Assembly (NCBI GenBank): GCA_959347315.1
Contig: OY365814.1
Coordinates: 31,791,032 to 31,855,031, forward strand
Reading direction: 5' to 3'
Source of the DNA: Bimastos eiseni
Lineage: Eukaryota > Annelida > Clitellata > Crassiclitellata > Lumbricidae
Length of the DNA: 64,000 nt
Shown: positions 41,601 through 55,600 of the stretch, piece after piece
How the letters are laid out: the number at the start of each line of letters is the position of its first letter
Numbering within the stretch: the stretch's first letter is position 1
The notes under the pieces: generated by a model
What the model was told of the DNA's origin: nothing
Database searches by the model: none
The model's input: only the letters and a program-made list of their open reading frames with translations
Translations under genes and position numbers: made by a program

Positions 41601-43461
41601 TGTGCGAAACACACCAGTTTATGCAAAGATATACGAAGTCGCATAATCACGTAAGCCACGGGACCCTATATACAGCCCATATCAATTACGCTTTTTAAAG
41701 GTGTCTATATTGACCAACATTTCTTACTGATGATTTGACTGCATTTAGCGATCAACTTCGACCGATACAGTAACTGAGATGGAGCAAGAACATTTGTAGT
41801 TCTTTGTGAACAAACAGCAAACGATAAGTCACGAGTTTCATGCGATAATCTCAAAGGCATAGGCCCTATATTTAAATTTTGAAAACTATAAATAGCTACT
41901 CTAGTCGCAATTTCAATATGTATTACTTATGTAATAATAGTTATGAATAATCGGATGTATGTTAGACACATGTTCACGTTGTGAAATGATGAGCCAAGTT
42001 GCTAACGGATAGCCATGAAAATAGGTCAGTGGTAATTCTGCAAACCCGAGCGGGCCACTTAAAATCCACCCGCGTGTTAGACAGCCCTGCCTTACAGTCA
42101 AACGCTACTGTTCAAGCTTCAGCTTTGTAACAACCTGTGTTTTGGCTGATCGGAGCTTTCATTTCACTTTCTAGCAAACAGTTGAAGGCCCACTCCAGAG
42201 ATTCCACGGAAGGGAATCTTACGAGCCATTACGTCTGGAACGTCGTAGGCTTATTATGTTTTATTTTTGTTTTGAATTTCTCCCTCAGTGTCATGTAACC
42301 GTGGAGAATGTACGTATCAGGTATTAAGCTAACAAGTAAACGCTTTGATCTTAACCAATTGGTCAAGAAGCGATAAGAAAAAAATTCACCTCGTGCCTTA
42401 TAAATGGTTTTCTGAACTATGAAAAAAGATTTTCAACGTGGCGAATCTAATTGAGGTGAATAACTGTTAAAATTCGGTCATATACGGAAGAGTTGCTTCA
42501 AAACATGAATGCATTTAAACTAATACAATTATAAGTATAGATATCTATCATATAAAGCACACATAAGCGCGCATATCTACTCGATTGCAAGAGTTTTCTT
42601 TTACACCTATGTAATCAATGGTAAATCAGCCACCTAGCGACCATTCTATTCTTAGCTATCGACGCTTTGGCTAGACAATGACGTCCAGAGCTATTTATAA
42701 CGCTGATGACGTAACATATAATCAACTCGCGTGGTTAGCGCCTCTACATTCGTTTGAGCCATACAATGTATTACGCCTTCACCATGAGAAGAGAGACGAG
42801 TGAAGAAATAGTGAAACAAATAATTTTAAAATTAATTGTAATTGTAATGGAGCATTTATATATCGCCACTCTTGCAAATCAGAGGTGCTCACGACTCAAC
42901 ACAAAGCTAAACAAAGCTAAACACAGAAAAGCAGTGTTGTATGCAAGGCTTGAAACTTCAAGACCAAGACGAGACCGAGACATTGAGGTGCCGAGACTGA
43001 GACCGAGACAGTGAGGTACTAAGACCGAGATCGAGACACTAGACTCAAGACAGTACGAGACAGTAAAAGACAAGTGATCCTATGAAAAATGCAGTAAAAT
43101 ACTAATGTATCAGTTTTCGGGAATGAGGTTTATTCGTAATTTCAATTTGAAACTTATAATGTATTCATGTATAATACCAATTCCTGAGAATAGTTTTTAT
43201 ATTGCCGCAAGATTTTAAGACAGTTAACGAGAAACTAATATAGAGCTCTTGTTCGAGACAGAACAAGACTTTCACTTCAAGACAGTCTCTAAAAATTCGA
43301 GACACTGCCTCAAGATCGAGACAGCAGGTTTCCGGGACCGAGACCCAGACATTAAAAAAACTGTCTCGAGACGTCTGATTGTCTCGAGACCATACAAATC
43401 TGTTTATTGTTCATTTGTTCCACCGTTGATTGATTGATTGACTGACTGACTGACTGACTGA

Positions 43462-43492
<31 letters not shown>

Positions 43493-46400
43493 ACTGACTG
43501 ACTGGCTGGCTGACTGACTGACTGACTGACTGACTTGCTCAGTTCAGCTGTTGAATATGCAATTGTTCAGCTGTGGAATACGCAATAGTTCAGCTGTGGA
43601 ATACGCAATAGTTCAGCTGTGGAATATGCAGTGGTTTAGCCGTTGAATATTCATGTGGTCTGCATGTATCTGGTATATTGCAGTTGCCAGAGGATCTGAT
43701 GTCATCGTATTTTGACGGTTGCGTTGGAGCTGTTCAGATGGACGGACAGTCGCTCGGTCTCTACAACTTCCGACAACTCGTTCAGGGCATCAACTGCCGT
43801 GGCTGCTTCACCGTGTTAGTTGGTACCACTTCCCTTATGCATATTCATGACATTGGCCATTATGCGTAATTCATACAATTTCCCTTTTTGAATAATTTCG
43901 TGAGCTGCTGCTCTTTTGATTCATTATTTGCATCCAATTTGTGCATTTGTAAAGCGCTTTTGCATGTAGTAGTGCTAACCGTTCAGAAGAATTATTGATC
44001 TGTCCTGATTTGCATATTCATGATGCGGGCATGACCACGTGTAATTTGCGGTCTCCATATTTCCAGTTAACTAACTGCGGGGTGTCAGTTTGTGACTTTG
44101 TCTATTTAACGAAGATTATATATATATATATGTATGTATATATTTATATATATATAGATATATTATTCATGTCCTGCCGTTTTCTGAATACTCACGAGTA
44201 CATATACCTGTCTGTAAAGATTTCTTATTTGACTCTGAACGTTAGACGACTGAACATTAGTGACGTCCAATGATTTCAATCATTTGACATTATTTTACGT
44301 TGCATTGCACTGTACTTTACGGCAATACATTACATTAGCCGTCTAGTGAATGGTAGTAGTTTTACTCTGACGAGTCTACTTAAATTGGCAGTTGCCACTC
44401 CTATTACAATTGCCATTTCTATTACCATCGTCATTATCATTATCATTGTTATTTCCATTACCATAACTATAAACATTGGCATTATCATTGCGATTACCAT
44501 TGCCATCGCCATTATCATTGCCATTGCCATTGCCATTACCATTATCATTACCATTTCTATTACCATTGCGATTACCATTACCATTGTCATTGCCATTTCT
44601 ATTACCATTACCATTGTCATTACCTTTGCCATTACCATTTACCATCACCATTTTCTCTCAACATATAGACCTGTTGTTGAGGAGTCCTCATCCGTCGTTT
44701 ACCAGTTCAATGGCCGCGGATACGCCTCAGTGCCTCAGGTGCGCTACTCACCCGAACGACTGAGCGTCTCGTTCCAGTTCAAGAGTTTCTGGAAGGACTC
44801 CATTTTATTCTACACGGCCAACAATAAGACGGTGAGTGGGACGATTTGTAAGGATGGGTGACCTTGTGCTTTGTATCGTAAAGTCAGGTAATCGTTGAGT
44901 TAGTTGTGATAGAATAATATTATGGGACAGGGTTTAAGTGATTGGTTGAAGTGGTCGGGTCTCCTTAGACACCTTAAATACGGTGTTAGATGTTCCTATT
45001 TGTAGTGTAAGGATCTAATCAAGTCAATTACAATCGCATTTAAAGTTTACGCGGCCACTGCAGACACTCATGCAGTACCAGTCCCAAGTCTGGAGAAAGG
45101 AGTAGGGCGACGCTAATGATCTGTATTGTCACACAGCGTCGCTAAGCTGAAACTACTAATATTAATTCAATTTATAAATACCACTATCGTAATAGCCAAA
45201 CAACAATTTGTGACATTGAACATTGTCAGTGAACGATTTGCTGGCGGTCATTACAAAGTAGTCATTTCATGAGAGAAGGATCGAACCCGTTCTCTCCGCG
45301 TTATAAGTCGAGCGCTCAGTCAATTGGCCACCTCACCCAGTCATATCATAATCAGGAACTGAAGGGGTTGTGTCAATATTTCAGGTTTTATTCGAAACTC
45401 ACTTCTTTCGCTCACTATACTTTCAACAGCGTATACAGTTCAAAACATTTCCTTTATGCGCAAATGCCTAGTTGGGGTAGCCCCGACCTACCTGAGGTTT
45501 TTCTGTACACTATTGCCCAGTCGAAGAGCCTTCGCTTATGTTGGCCCTTCAGCTCGGAACTGTCTTCCACAGTCCCTGCGCCTGGAATTACTGACCCTCT
45601 TATCAAGCCAGTTTGCTAGACCTTCCTATCAACTTGCCCTAGTACCGACGCCCGTTGAGAACGCTGCTGTAGCGAGCGGCGCTATATAAATGCTTGATTG
45701 CATTGCATTGTCTTGTCGGTTGTAGGGCGATTCTGTATCGATAGAGCTCGTTGATGGCAAAGTCTCATTTCGGTTCAGTTTGATGGGAAAGTCGGAGGCG
45801 ACTCTCTCGACTCAACTCGCCTACAACACGAACGACTGGACACAAGTCAGAGCGAGTCGAACGAGGCTTGAAGGTGAACATGAACAAATGACTCGGAAAG
45901 TTTAAATCACCATTTGTTGTGGTACTGTGGTGTTTGTTCGACACCTTTAAAACGTTCAAAGCTTACTAATATAAAGAAAGTGCTGTAATAATCAGATCTG
46001 TAAGTGCTGTCAGATGCCAAGTAAATTTCTGTCGATTGCAACGGCCATTGTTGTCAAAAGCGGTCGTTAAACTCTGGATCCATCCAATCAGATCTGTCTT
46101 TAGCTTGCACAGCAGTATCAACGAAAAAGCAACGGAATTTTTTAGTGTTAAACTCCTTCGCTGCAAGAACTCAGACAGCGCCAGACCCAAGCCTGGATAG
46201 AGGAGGATGGCGACGCTAATGAGCTTTTTTGTCACACAGTGTCGTTAAACTGCAACTTCCACTGCAATATGCTAAGCAAATTTCTGTCGACTGCATCGGC
46301 TATTGTTGTCAGAAGCGGTGGTTAAACTAAGGCTCCATCCATCCGAGCAAGAAGTCGCATGAATGTGGTAGGCTGTAGTTGGCTGGTTAGTTGCCGTTTA

Positions 46401-46548
46401 TCGACACTGTGTGATAATGTAGATAAATGGCTTCGCCCTCATCCTTTATCCAGGCTTGGGACTGGCACTGTCAGATAGCAAGCAGTGGTGGAATTACATG
46501 CATAGCCCTGTTTGATTATAGTTGCGTTGCATGGTTTGAAACTATTGA

Positions 46549-46624
<76 letters not shown>

Positions 46625-49600
46625 CTAGATAGGCCTATTCATGCACTAAAATAGGCGATAGGGTCTTTCAGGTGGCTGGCCCACGTGTCTGCAACAATCT
46701 CATTACAACAATTCAGGACACAAAAACACTTCCTGCTTTACGAAACAGTTGAAATTCTACTTTCTATTTACTACTGAGCAGCAATGTTATTAATTTGCGC
46801 TGACAGCGAACAGTCATATAAATCCCAATAGAAGAAGCTTGCTCCCGAGGGAACTCCATTAATTGTCGTAATTACAATCACAATTGCATAGAGTAACAAA
46901 GCCGTTTTCAAGACTTTATCCAAGAACTGCAATGATTTCAAAGTTAGTAGTAAACGCCGTCCTTAAAGTGTGAAACCGTTTATGCAAACCATTATTACAC
47001 AAAAGCAAGAGGAGTTCTGGAACAAAATTGTTCTGCTTTATATGTTCTGAGGAAGATTCATAAAATCCAACTTTTTGCGTACGATTTCTGACACCGTTTT
47101 GGCCAGTTTCAGCTGTTTAGGCCTAATCTGTGCTTGCTTGCAGATGCACTTGCGACTGCTATGAAGTTAAATTTGGACGTATAATCAACAATTCCTATAT
47201 AAGCGCAGGTCGCGCTTGTTATTGCTACCTTGGGGGGAGTAATACAGCGTAATACACTGGGGCGCAGAGCTGAGGTACCGTATACGATGCCCGTATCTGC
47301 CGTAAGGTTGCCTAGTCTTTCGCTATGCGGCGGCGTTTGTTAGAATTAGATGCATCACGTAATGGGCGCCCTGCGGAGCTGCCGATAGTTAAATTCCACT
47401 CCTGTAGTAACCTGTCATCATTCGTTTAGACCGAGGTTGTAATCATACTGCGAATTATCAGTTTAAAATTAAACTAAAATTTCATTATTATTATTATTAT
47501 TATTATTATTGTTATTGTTATTATTACTCGAAAATGCTATGTTAACTTTTGCAAGAACTGCATGCACAACGCGTTTCAACAGTCTTCAATGTCAAACAAT
47601 TGTTTTTAGACAATAGATAAGTGAAAAAGTAGACACTAGACAGAGGTGTTTAATAAACAAATTATTATCATATGATAATAATAATAATTATATTAATGAT
47701 CATAATAGTTATTTAATATAATAATGGCCAAAATGGTTCAAATTTCCAATACATAATAAATGGAATAATAATTATTTAAATAAACTCTTATGCAAACACG
47801 CGCAATGATATTAAATTGAATTTTATATAAATGATGGACAAAATTGGGGTGATTTATGAAAGCGTTTATTTTATCATTGAACAGTAGATAAATGCGTTCG
47901 TAGACACTAGAGAGTGGTGTCTAATTAATTCGTTATCATTATCGTGATAATAAGAATTATTATAACAACGATAGTAATATGAATATAATACAATGATGGA
48001 CAAAATTACGCCAATTATTAATACATAATAATAAGAGTAATGTTAATTTTAATAAACTCTTTAATTTCATTGTTGGCGCAGGTCATGCGTGGTAATGTTT
48101 CCAAGGCCTTTTTGTGGCACATTAGCAAAGAGTTATTGACTGGTCTGGTCAATAAATGTTGTACATGTATGATTAAGTAGAGACTAAAAAGTGGTGTCTC
48201 ACAAACTCATTATTATTATTATCCCATAAAAATGACTATTTTAATTATGGTAATAGCTATATATTGATATTTAAATTGACGTTAGCTGTCAATTCATACT
48301 AAATAGAGTGATATTTATTTTAATAATAAGGATATAATTATGACCAAACCGATTTTGACTCTTATACAGACACGTGCTGATTTCCATTCTTTTTGCGATG
48401 TTGCGGATATCCCCATTGAGTGTTGTCTGGTAGGTGTCCTGGAAGTGGATAAGGAACGAATCACTGGAGCGAGTCCAGACGTTGGAGTTCAAACGATGGA
48501 CCTGGCATCCAGTTCCCTTTTCTTCGCCGGAATTCCAGCAGACGTATTGACGGATACGTAAGTATGAAATCTGTTTTTACTTGTGGTCTGCAGAGGTTAT
48601 AATCCGTTGAGCGGTTTTCTACGCAAGCTTTTTCTACAGGCTGCTGCATTCCCAGAGTCAAAGGCGTCTACAGCATAGAAACCTTGGAGCAAATGCTCCA
48701 TCCAAGAAATAAAGAGAAGTCTCATTGAGAAATTATAAGTTTATTATTTTAAGTATGTACCATTAAAAGTCTATTATTATTTGCAGTTGCTGTTCTATTC
48801 TAAAGTGTCAATGTGTGCATCCGTTAACTTAGTTCAACCTATTATTCATTCTTGAATAGTATTCGTCCATCTCTTGGTCAAAATTGTGGGGAAGTTGCTC
48901 CAATGACTTAATGAGGATTAAGTTGTTCTAATGACTTAAGGGAGATTAAGTTGTTCCAATGACCTAAGGGAGATTAAATTGTTCCAATGACTTAAGGGAG
49001 ATTAAGTTGTTCCAATGACTTAAGGAAGATTAAGTTGTTCCAATGACTTAAGGGAGTTTAAGTTGTTCCAATGACTTAAGGGAGTTTAAGTTGTTCCAAT
49101 GACTTAAGGGAGTTTAAGTTGTTCCAATGACTTAAGGGAGTTTAAGTTGTTCCAATGACTTAAGGGAGTTTAAGTTGTTCCAATGACTGGGGGAGAGGGG
49201 GTAAATGCCCATGCACAGAGGAATATGCATATCATGAAGTGTCCTCACGAGTGTGTGCATGTGAGCATGTGTCCTTTTGGTTTTAATTTATATAACGCCA
49301 CTATAAAAGAAAAGAGACTTCTCAGAGGTGATCCCAACTGAACACAATAAACCACGATTTGTGCTATTGTGTATAGGTGGTCCGATTTGTCAAGAAAGAA
49401 GCAGGAGGTCGGAAATGTATAAAATTACTGAAAATGTGCTAAAGGCATAAATGAAGTCGCGAAATTTAGGACGAATTTTGATCCCTCTTCCCTCTTAACA
49501 ATTCGGACATAACTTTAAAAGCTTAAAGGCCTCCTAACAGTACAACCCATCTTTTTTCGAGTGATACCCGATGATCGATATTCTAAGAACCTCTTCATTT

Positions 49601-52600
49601 CAACGTACAAAGATCAAAAGTAGCCTTTAGTTTAGACCAGACTAGATAACTAGACGATTCTGTTGCTAAGCAGTCATGTTGCTGGGCAACGGTTGTTACG
49701 GGTGATGTTTTGTTTTCGTTTGCGTTATGTAAAGCAGGCGAAACGTCACCCGTCTCGGTTTCCTCGGATGTCTTCGTGACGTCATGGTCGCATCACGTGG
49801 GACGTACACTCAGGACTTCGTGGAAGGCGCCTACGTAGGAATGTCCCTCGGATGTCACGTGAAGGTGAGGTCGATTCAATGCCATCTATCGGATAATCGG
49901 CACGCCTATCTAACTCTTTAATTAGTAGTAATAATGAATAACTAATAATTAACGAGAAAATGTTGCAAAACCGAGGACAGTGGTAACAATGATCTTAATT
50001 AATTTCCTGAACAACCCGAGAAACTATATAATACAAACTATGACTTGCCTCTTTAGACTATTGACTGTCTCTCTCCGTCACATTCTCACTCTTCAAAGCA
50101 TTTCTTTTTTTCCTGGGTTTCCATGCTCAGAGCGCCTATGGACAGTTATTCTGCCAGAGGCGCTATATTAATCTATAGATGCGATAGGATGCGGCGTGCC
50201 TTCGTCATATATTGTAATTGTTAATGTAATTCTTGACTTCTATAGCGCCGGCGTCTAATGCACAAGGCATCAATTGATGGGGCTCAGGAAGCAGATTCTG
50301 TTCAGTACATACGCTCGTAGACAAGCGGTATTTAAAAGATATATTTTTCCAAAACAAAGGTGTTCAATAACCGTCAAATTCATTGAAAATTTGCGATGGA
50401 TGACCTCCTAATTATAGATGCGTCGAAACCAGGCAATTATAAATATGCAGCAGGGCGCAACGTATAAAGTAAAGTGCGTCAAGATGATTCAGTTAACTAA
50501 ATATCAAGAGGTGTTTGAGCACGCAGCAGTTATTTTTACGGCGCTATGTGATAACAAACATCATTGTCGTCACCCTCTTTCTTTATCCAGGCTTGGGACT
50601 GACACTGGTAGTGTGCAACAAGTGGCTGAGGTCGTTAAGTTAATGTGGCCTTGGTAGGCCTAATTGCAGTTTTAGAGCACTGTGTGATAACATAGATCAT
50701 TAACGTCACCCTCCTCGTTTATACAGGCTTTAAACTGGCACTTCCGGACTGCAGAGTTCGATGAATGTAACATAATTAGTTAAAATGTTATAAGATATGA
50801 GGATTAACAACAATGACGTTGATTAGTAAATTCAAAGTAAGATGGTTAATTACTTGCTAGAGTTAATAGGTTTCAGTTGAGTGTGTGTTTGTGCGTGTGT
50901 GCGTGCGTGCGTGCGTGTGTGTGTGTGACTAAATCAGTATTAATTGAGCGTTGATGTGACGAATTATAATAATTTAATTAATTAATGCTCGTTGTTTTTC
51001 TAATGAAAATCACTCAGCTTTAATCTCTCTACGTACTTTTCAATCTCCGCGTCTGTGATCTTTTCAAAGGCCAACGTCGTTGGATTTCCTGGAATGGGTC
51101 ACTTGGAACTAGGAAGTCCAAGCATCCCAGAGGAGGGTGGAATAGCCGTCTCCTTCCGTACCCAGCAGGAGGATGCCCTCGTCCTTTTGGCCATCGGCAC
51201 CAGACCAAATGTGAGTTGGTCCCATGAAGACTATTTTTATACTGCTTCATAGTCGTCTTGTTTTTTGCACAATTTTATGTTTTTATTTAATATATCTAGT
51301 TATTTTAAGGATTTGTTGGTGTTAAATATTTATTTATTTATTTAACTTATTTATGTATTTTATTGATTTATTTGTTTCGTGTATTTATTTTTTTATTTTA
51401 TTTTACAGATTTATTCATTTTATGGATTTATTGTTGTTATGAATTTTATATTTGATGGAATAATTTTTTTAGTTATATAATTTTCTTCCTCGCTGTTGTG
51501 TTTCCATAACGTAGTATAATTTTGCTGTTTCGTGCAGCATTTCTATTCCTTATCGATCGTTGGGGGGCGTGTGAGTGCCTGGCTAAACGCCGGATCTGGA
51601 TTGACTGAGGTTACTTCAGAACTGATGTACAACGATGGACTGATGCACAGCGTTGCAGTTCACAAGGACCACGGGCTGTAATTATCAATAGATTATTCTT
51701 TAATTCTATTTTAATCATTTATTGATGTAATTATATGGGTGTTTGATATCAATTGGGGTTCGCTTGTTTTATTGTCAGTCGATAGGTCAGAGGTTCAAAT
51801 CCTTTTACACACTATTTTGTAAGCCCCATATGAGATTCTACTAGGGTATAACTTCACTCTGAGATTTCTGTTCCACGTGTGTCCCACATCAACTCAGTCA
51901 TCACGGCAGGGGTGTAACAAGCGGGGGAGCAGAGGGGCACCCGCCCCTCCCAGTTTCAAAACTGGGAGGGCAAATCCCCCCAGTTTTAGTGCTCAGTGGC
52001 CCCCATGTGCTCCCCAAATCGGTTCTTTTTATGTCTATCCAATGGATTTTTAAGGTTACTTTTGTTAAGATAATTTGTTCCTTCCAATTTTTCAAATTTC
52101 TGGGGGGCAAAATTAAAAAAGTGGGAGGGCCAAAAAATGTTTTTGCGCTTCCCGCCATTTTTTTTATTATGCCCCCCACTTTTCAAAACCTTGTTACACC
52201 TCTGCATCACGGTTATTTTGACCGTACACTTTCGGTGGGAAGATGAGACGTTGTCGGCGAGGGAGAGGACTGTCCACTCGCTCGCTTATTACTTGTCTAT
52301 AGGAATATGCCATTGGGAATGGTTGCTCTAGGTATTTATGCCAATTTAGATTTGGTTGGCCATTGAAATCATTGATCTTTGACCTTTGGGTTAATTGGTT
52401 GTTCCCTGATCCCTATGTATTGCACTTTTGTGGTTGTTGAGCCATCATGTTGGAATCGCCTCTCTGTGGATCCATCTGGAGTGGTTCCCCTTTGTATCCA
52501 CATGGAATGGCCTTAGTACTTGGAAATCTACCTGTAGCGACCTTTGAATTTGCACATTCTACATACACTTGAAAACTGTTCCTTTCCGCCAGGTGACGCC

Positions 52601-55600
52601 TCTGAGTAGTTCTCTTAAAGAGGCGCTATATAAGTGGTGTGTGTGAATGAATGAACCAATGAGGTACTTTGCATTTGTGACAGCGTGGAGCTATTTATAG
52701 ACAACCAGCTCGTCGGAACAGCGCAACTCCCTCCGAGCCCTTTAACGATTGGCAGCATGAGGGGCGCAGAGGGCGGACTGTACGTCGGTGGAATGCCATT
52801 TGGAATGTCTGGCGACGGAATGGCCGCCTCCCTCTCTCCGTTCAGAGGATGTCTGGTCGATCTCCTCGTCAACGAATTGTACGCATTGCAGGAAATATCC
52901 TCACAGTTAAAAAATACTCGATTGAGGCCAAATTAAAGGACAAAACCTACGAGTTATGAAACTGTTCACCGTTGAATACTGTATAGGTTGTGATTTCTTG
53001 TTGGGCCTAAATTCAGTTCATGAATAGCTAGGTGAATTACGAATTGTTGAGTTATACGCGGCAATGACGTAGTATCACATTTTCTAGGGCGCCCTCAGAT
53101 AATCTACTCGCAGGACATCAGTTTATTTCACATAATGGTCCGATTTGTCAAAACTGAAGCAGAGGGGTTAGCTAATGAGAATTTCTGGGCATCTGAAGAT
53201 TTCTGCGCTATATAAACGCCAATGTAGCTGATACTGGAGTCTCAGCTAAGGACTTGTCGCTCTAGTCTCTTTCAAATTGCTTGGATCCTATCTCTGTCTT
53301 ACACACTAATCTTCTGGATATTAATGACCTTGATCTAATTAAGGGTTTGTGTGGCATTGACCTGATTGCGACTTTGTAACTTGACATAATTACGGTCTCG
53401 TTTGACCTTGGGCTTATTACGGCTTCGCTGGCCTCGACCTAATCAGGCTCGGTTAACCCTGACCTAATTATGGCTTTGTTGACCTAGAATTAATCGTGGC
53501 TTTGTTGACCTTGACCTAATTACGATTTTATGACCTTGACCGAATAATGGCTTGGTTTTTGCCATTGGTTGATTCCTTCTTCGTTTGATATATACAAATA
53601 TTGGTATTAATCCTTTAAAACAGCGTTTCCCAAACTGTGTTTCGCGGAGCCCTTTGGTTCCGTGGGGTAACGACAGAGGTTCCACGGAAAACTTTCAGTG
53701 TGAACAGATTTTTGTTTCAAGTTTTTTTATCGATCACTTCATAAAATCTATGAAGTGTCCTATTATATTCTGGCTTATAAACTGGCGATATCAATGGAAA
53801 AAATTAGATGTAAGCCTAGTCCTAATGCTGTAAGTTTTAAACTAAAGTGTTTTGTGAAATAATATTATGGCAGCATTTTGAATAGTTAAACATCAACAAA
53901 TTAAATTTGCCAGGAGAAGAAACAAAGGCATTAAACCTAAACATTAAAAAACTTTGCCATATTTTTGCCCATTTTGCGATGCGGTTTAGGCCTGCTTCAT
54001 AAGTTTGTTTACGAATAATCCTTGAACAATTTGAAATAAATTACGCGAATTGTCCACAGGACACTTTTTTGCTTAACATATGCATATAGCGTAATATGGA
54101 AAAGAGGTAAAATCTTATTTTAGCGGCGTAAATTACCCATGTTAATAATACATAGCGTCTTACATTATTCTCCATGGCAAATCAGGTTAAGCAGCGTTAG
54201 CGTCGGCAGTAGAAGCGAGATTGGTAAAACGAAGTCCGTTTAACTGTGAGCTGGGTTTATGAAAATTTCTCTGTTTAACTGGGAGCTGGATTGATAAAAC
54301 GAATCATGCTTCAATATAAGCTGGATTGATAAAAGTTGTGCTCAAATGGATGCTGGATTGACGAAAATATGTTATCTTTAGGCAATGATGAAAAGCTGCA
54401 ACTTAGAAAAGAATTATGCGTAGACCTAAATACAGGCTGGATAGAAATAAGAATTTTGCTTGACGTGGAACCTTTCTCATTATTACCGCTTCCCTTTTTG
54501 TGGAAATCCTTTCAGCATTTTCGCTTCCATTTAAGCAGAAATCTCAATATTAATCCAGATTTTTTCCGAAAAAGATTTTATTATGTCAATTGTCATCGAA
54601 TTTTGTGTTAGGCCTATTAACCTGTTATTACTTGCATTATTAGGCGTTGTTCTTACAACAGAATATATTGATTTTTTACGGGGTTCGCGAAACATTTTTT
54701 AGACCAAAAGTGTTCCGCGGCCCAAAAAGATTGGGAAACGTTGCTTTAAAACAATCTGTCGACTTTGTAAATAGCTTTGTCGCCAACACTAGACACTGCG
54801 AGCACTCCGTAAACACCTTCAAATGAATGGAACCAAATTTATATATTCGTCAATTGGTACACACTGCCTTGCATTATATCTTCGATTACCCTTTGGATTA
54901 GCCGCGTCATTGGTTGATTCCGTCTGCGTTTGAAACCTTAAAACAATCTGTTGTATTTTAACAGGGCCATGCCCTTTGACCTGCCGGTGACCTTTGACTC
55001 TGTTGACGTTGGTCGGTGTATAGAGTCCGATCTATTCATGAGGGTAGATGACCCGTCGCAGGTCAAACAGTCGACGACGCCAACCATTCCGAGTTTCACT
55101 GTCACCGTCACGGTTCCAGTTGCTCCCGTGACGATTACGGCTCCCTTTACTCTCGTGACAAGAGACACAACAAAGCGAGTCATTCCCACCAAACCACAAC
55201 CAACGGTCAGATCAGAGGCTCTTAATTAACGTAGGGTCAAAATAAAGATGACGTTTAATTGTCATTGTAGTCTTATATGATTGTGTATTATTGCTTTCAT
55301 AAATGTAGTTGTAATCGTAAATGGCTGAGTAATTATATAATAGTAACTTATTGTGTAACTGCAATATAACTTCCTGTTAAATGGTGCGTTGTGAATAAGT
55401 TGAATAAATACTGCAATATAAAAAAATGACTGTGCATTTATAAATCGTAAATAGCAATGTTATTATAATCATCAATGACTTTTTAGTTGTAGTGGTAAAT
55501 AACAGTATCGCGTCAATTGATCCCCTCAAATCTCTAGGCTGCGCGTCACAGACTTGTAGTTGAGACTGTTAGTAGACAAAAAATTGATTTTACAAGTTTG

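Noticed and set aside
44346..44861. 171-codon frame
   Set aside because: Most of it is CCATTA microsatellite; only its end overlaps laminin exon 32, in the same frame, because the intron happens to stay open.
48893..49189. Regular 28-bp repeats considered as a CRISPR array
   Set aside because: The units are contiguous without unique spacers, and the genome is eukaryotic.
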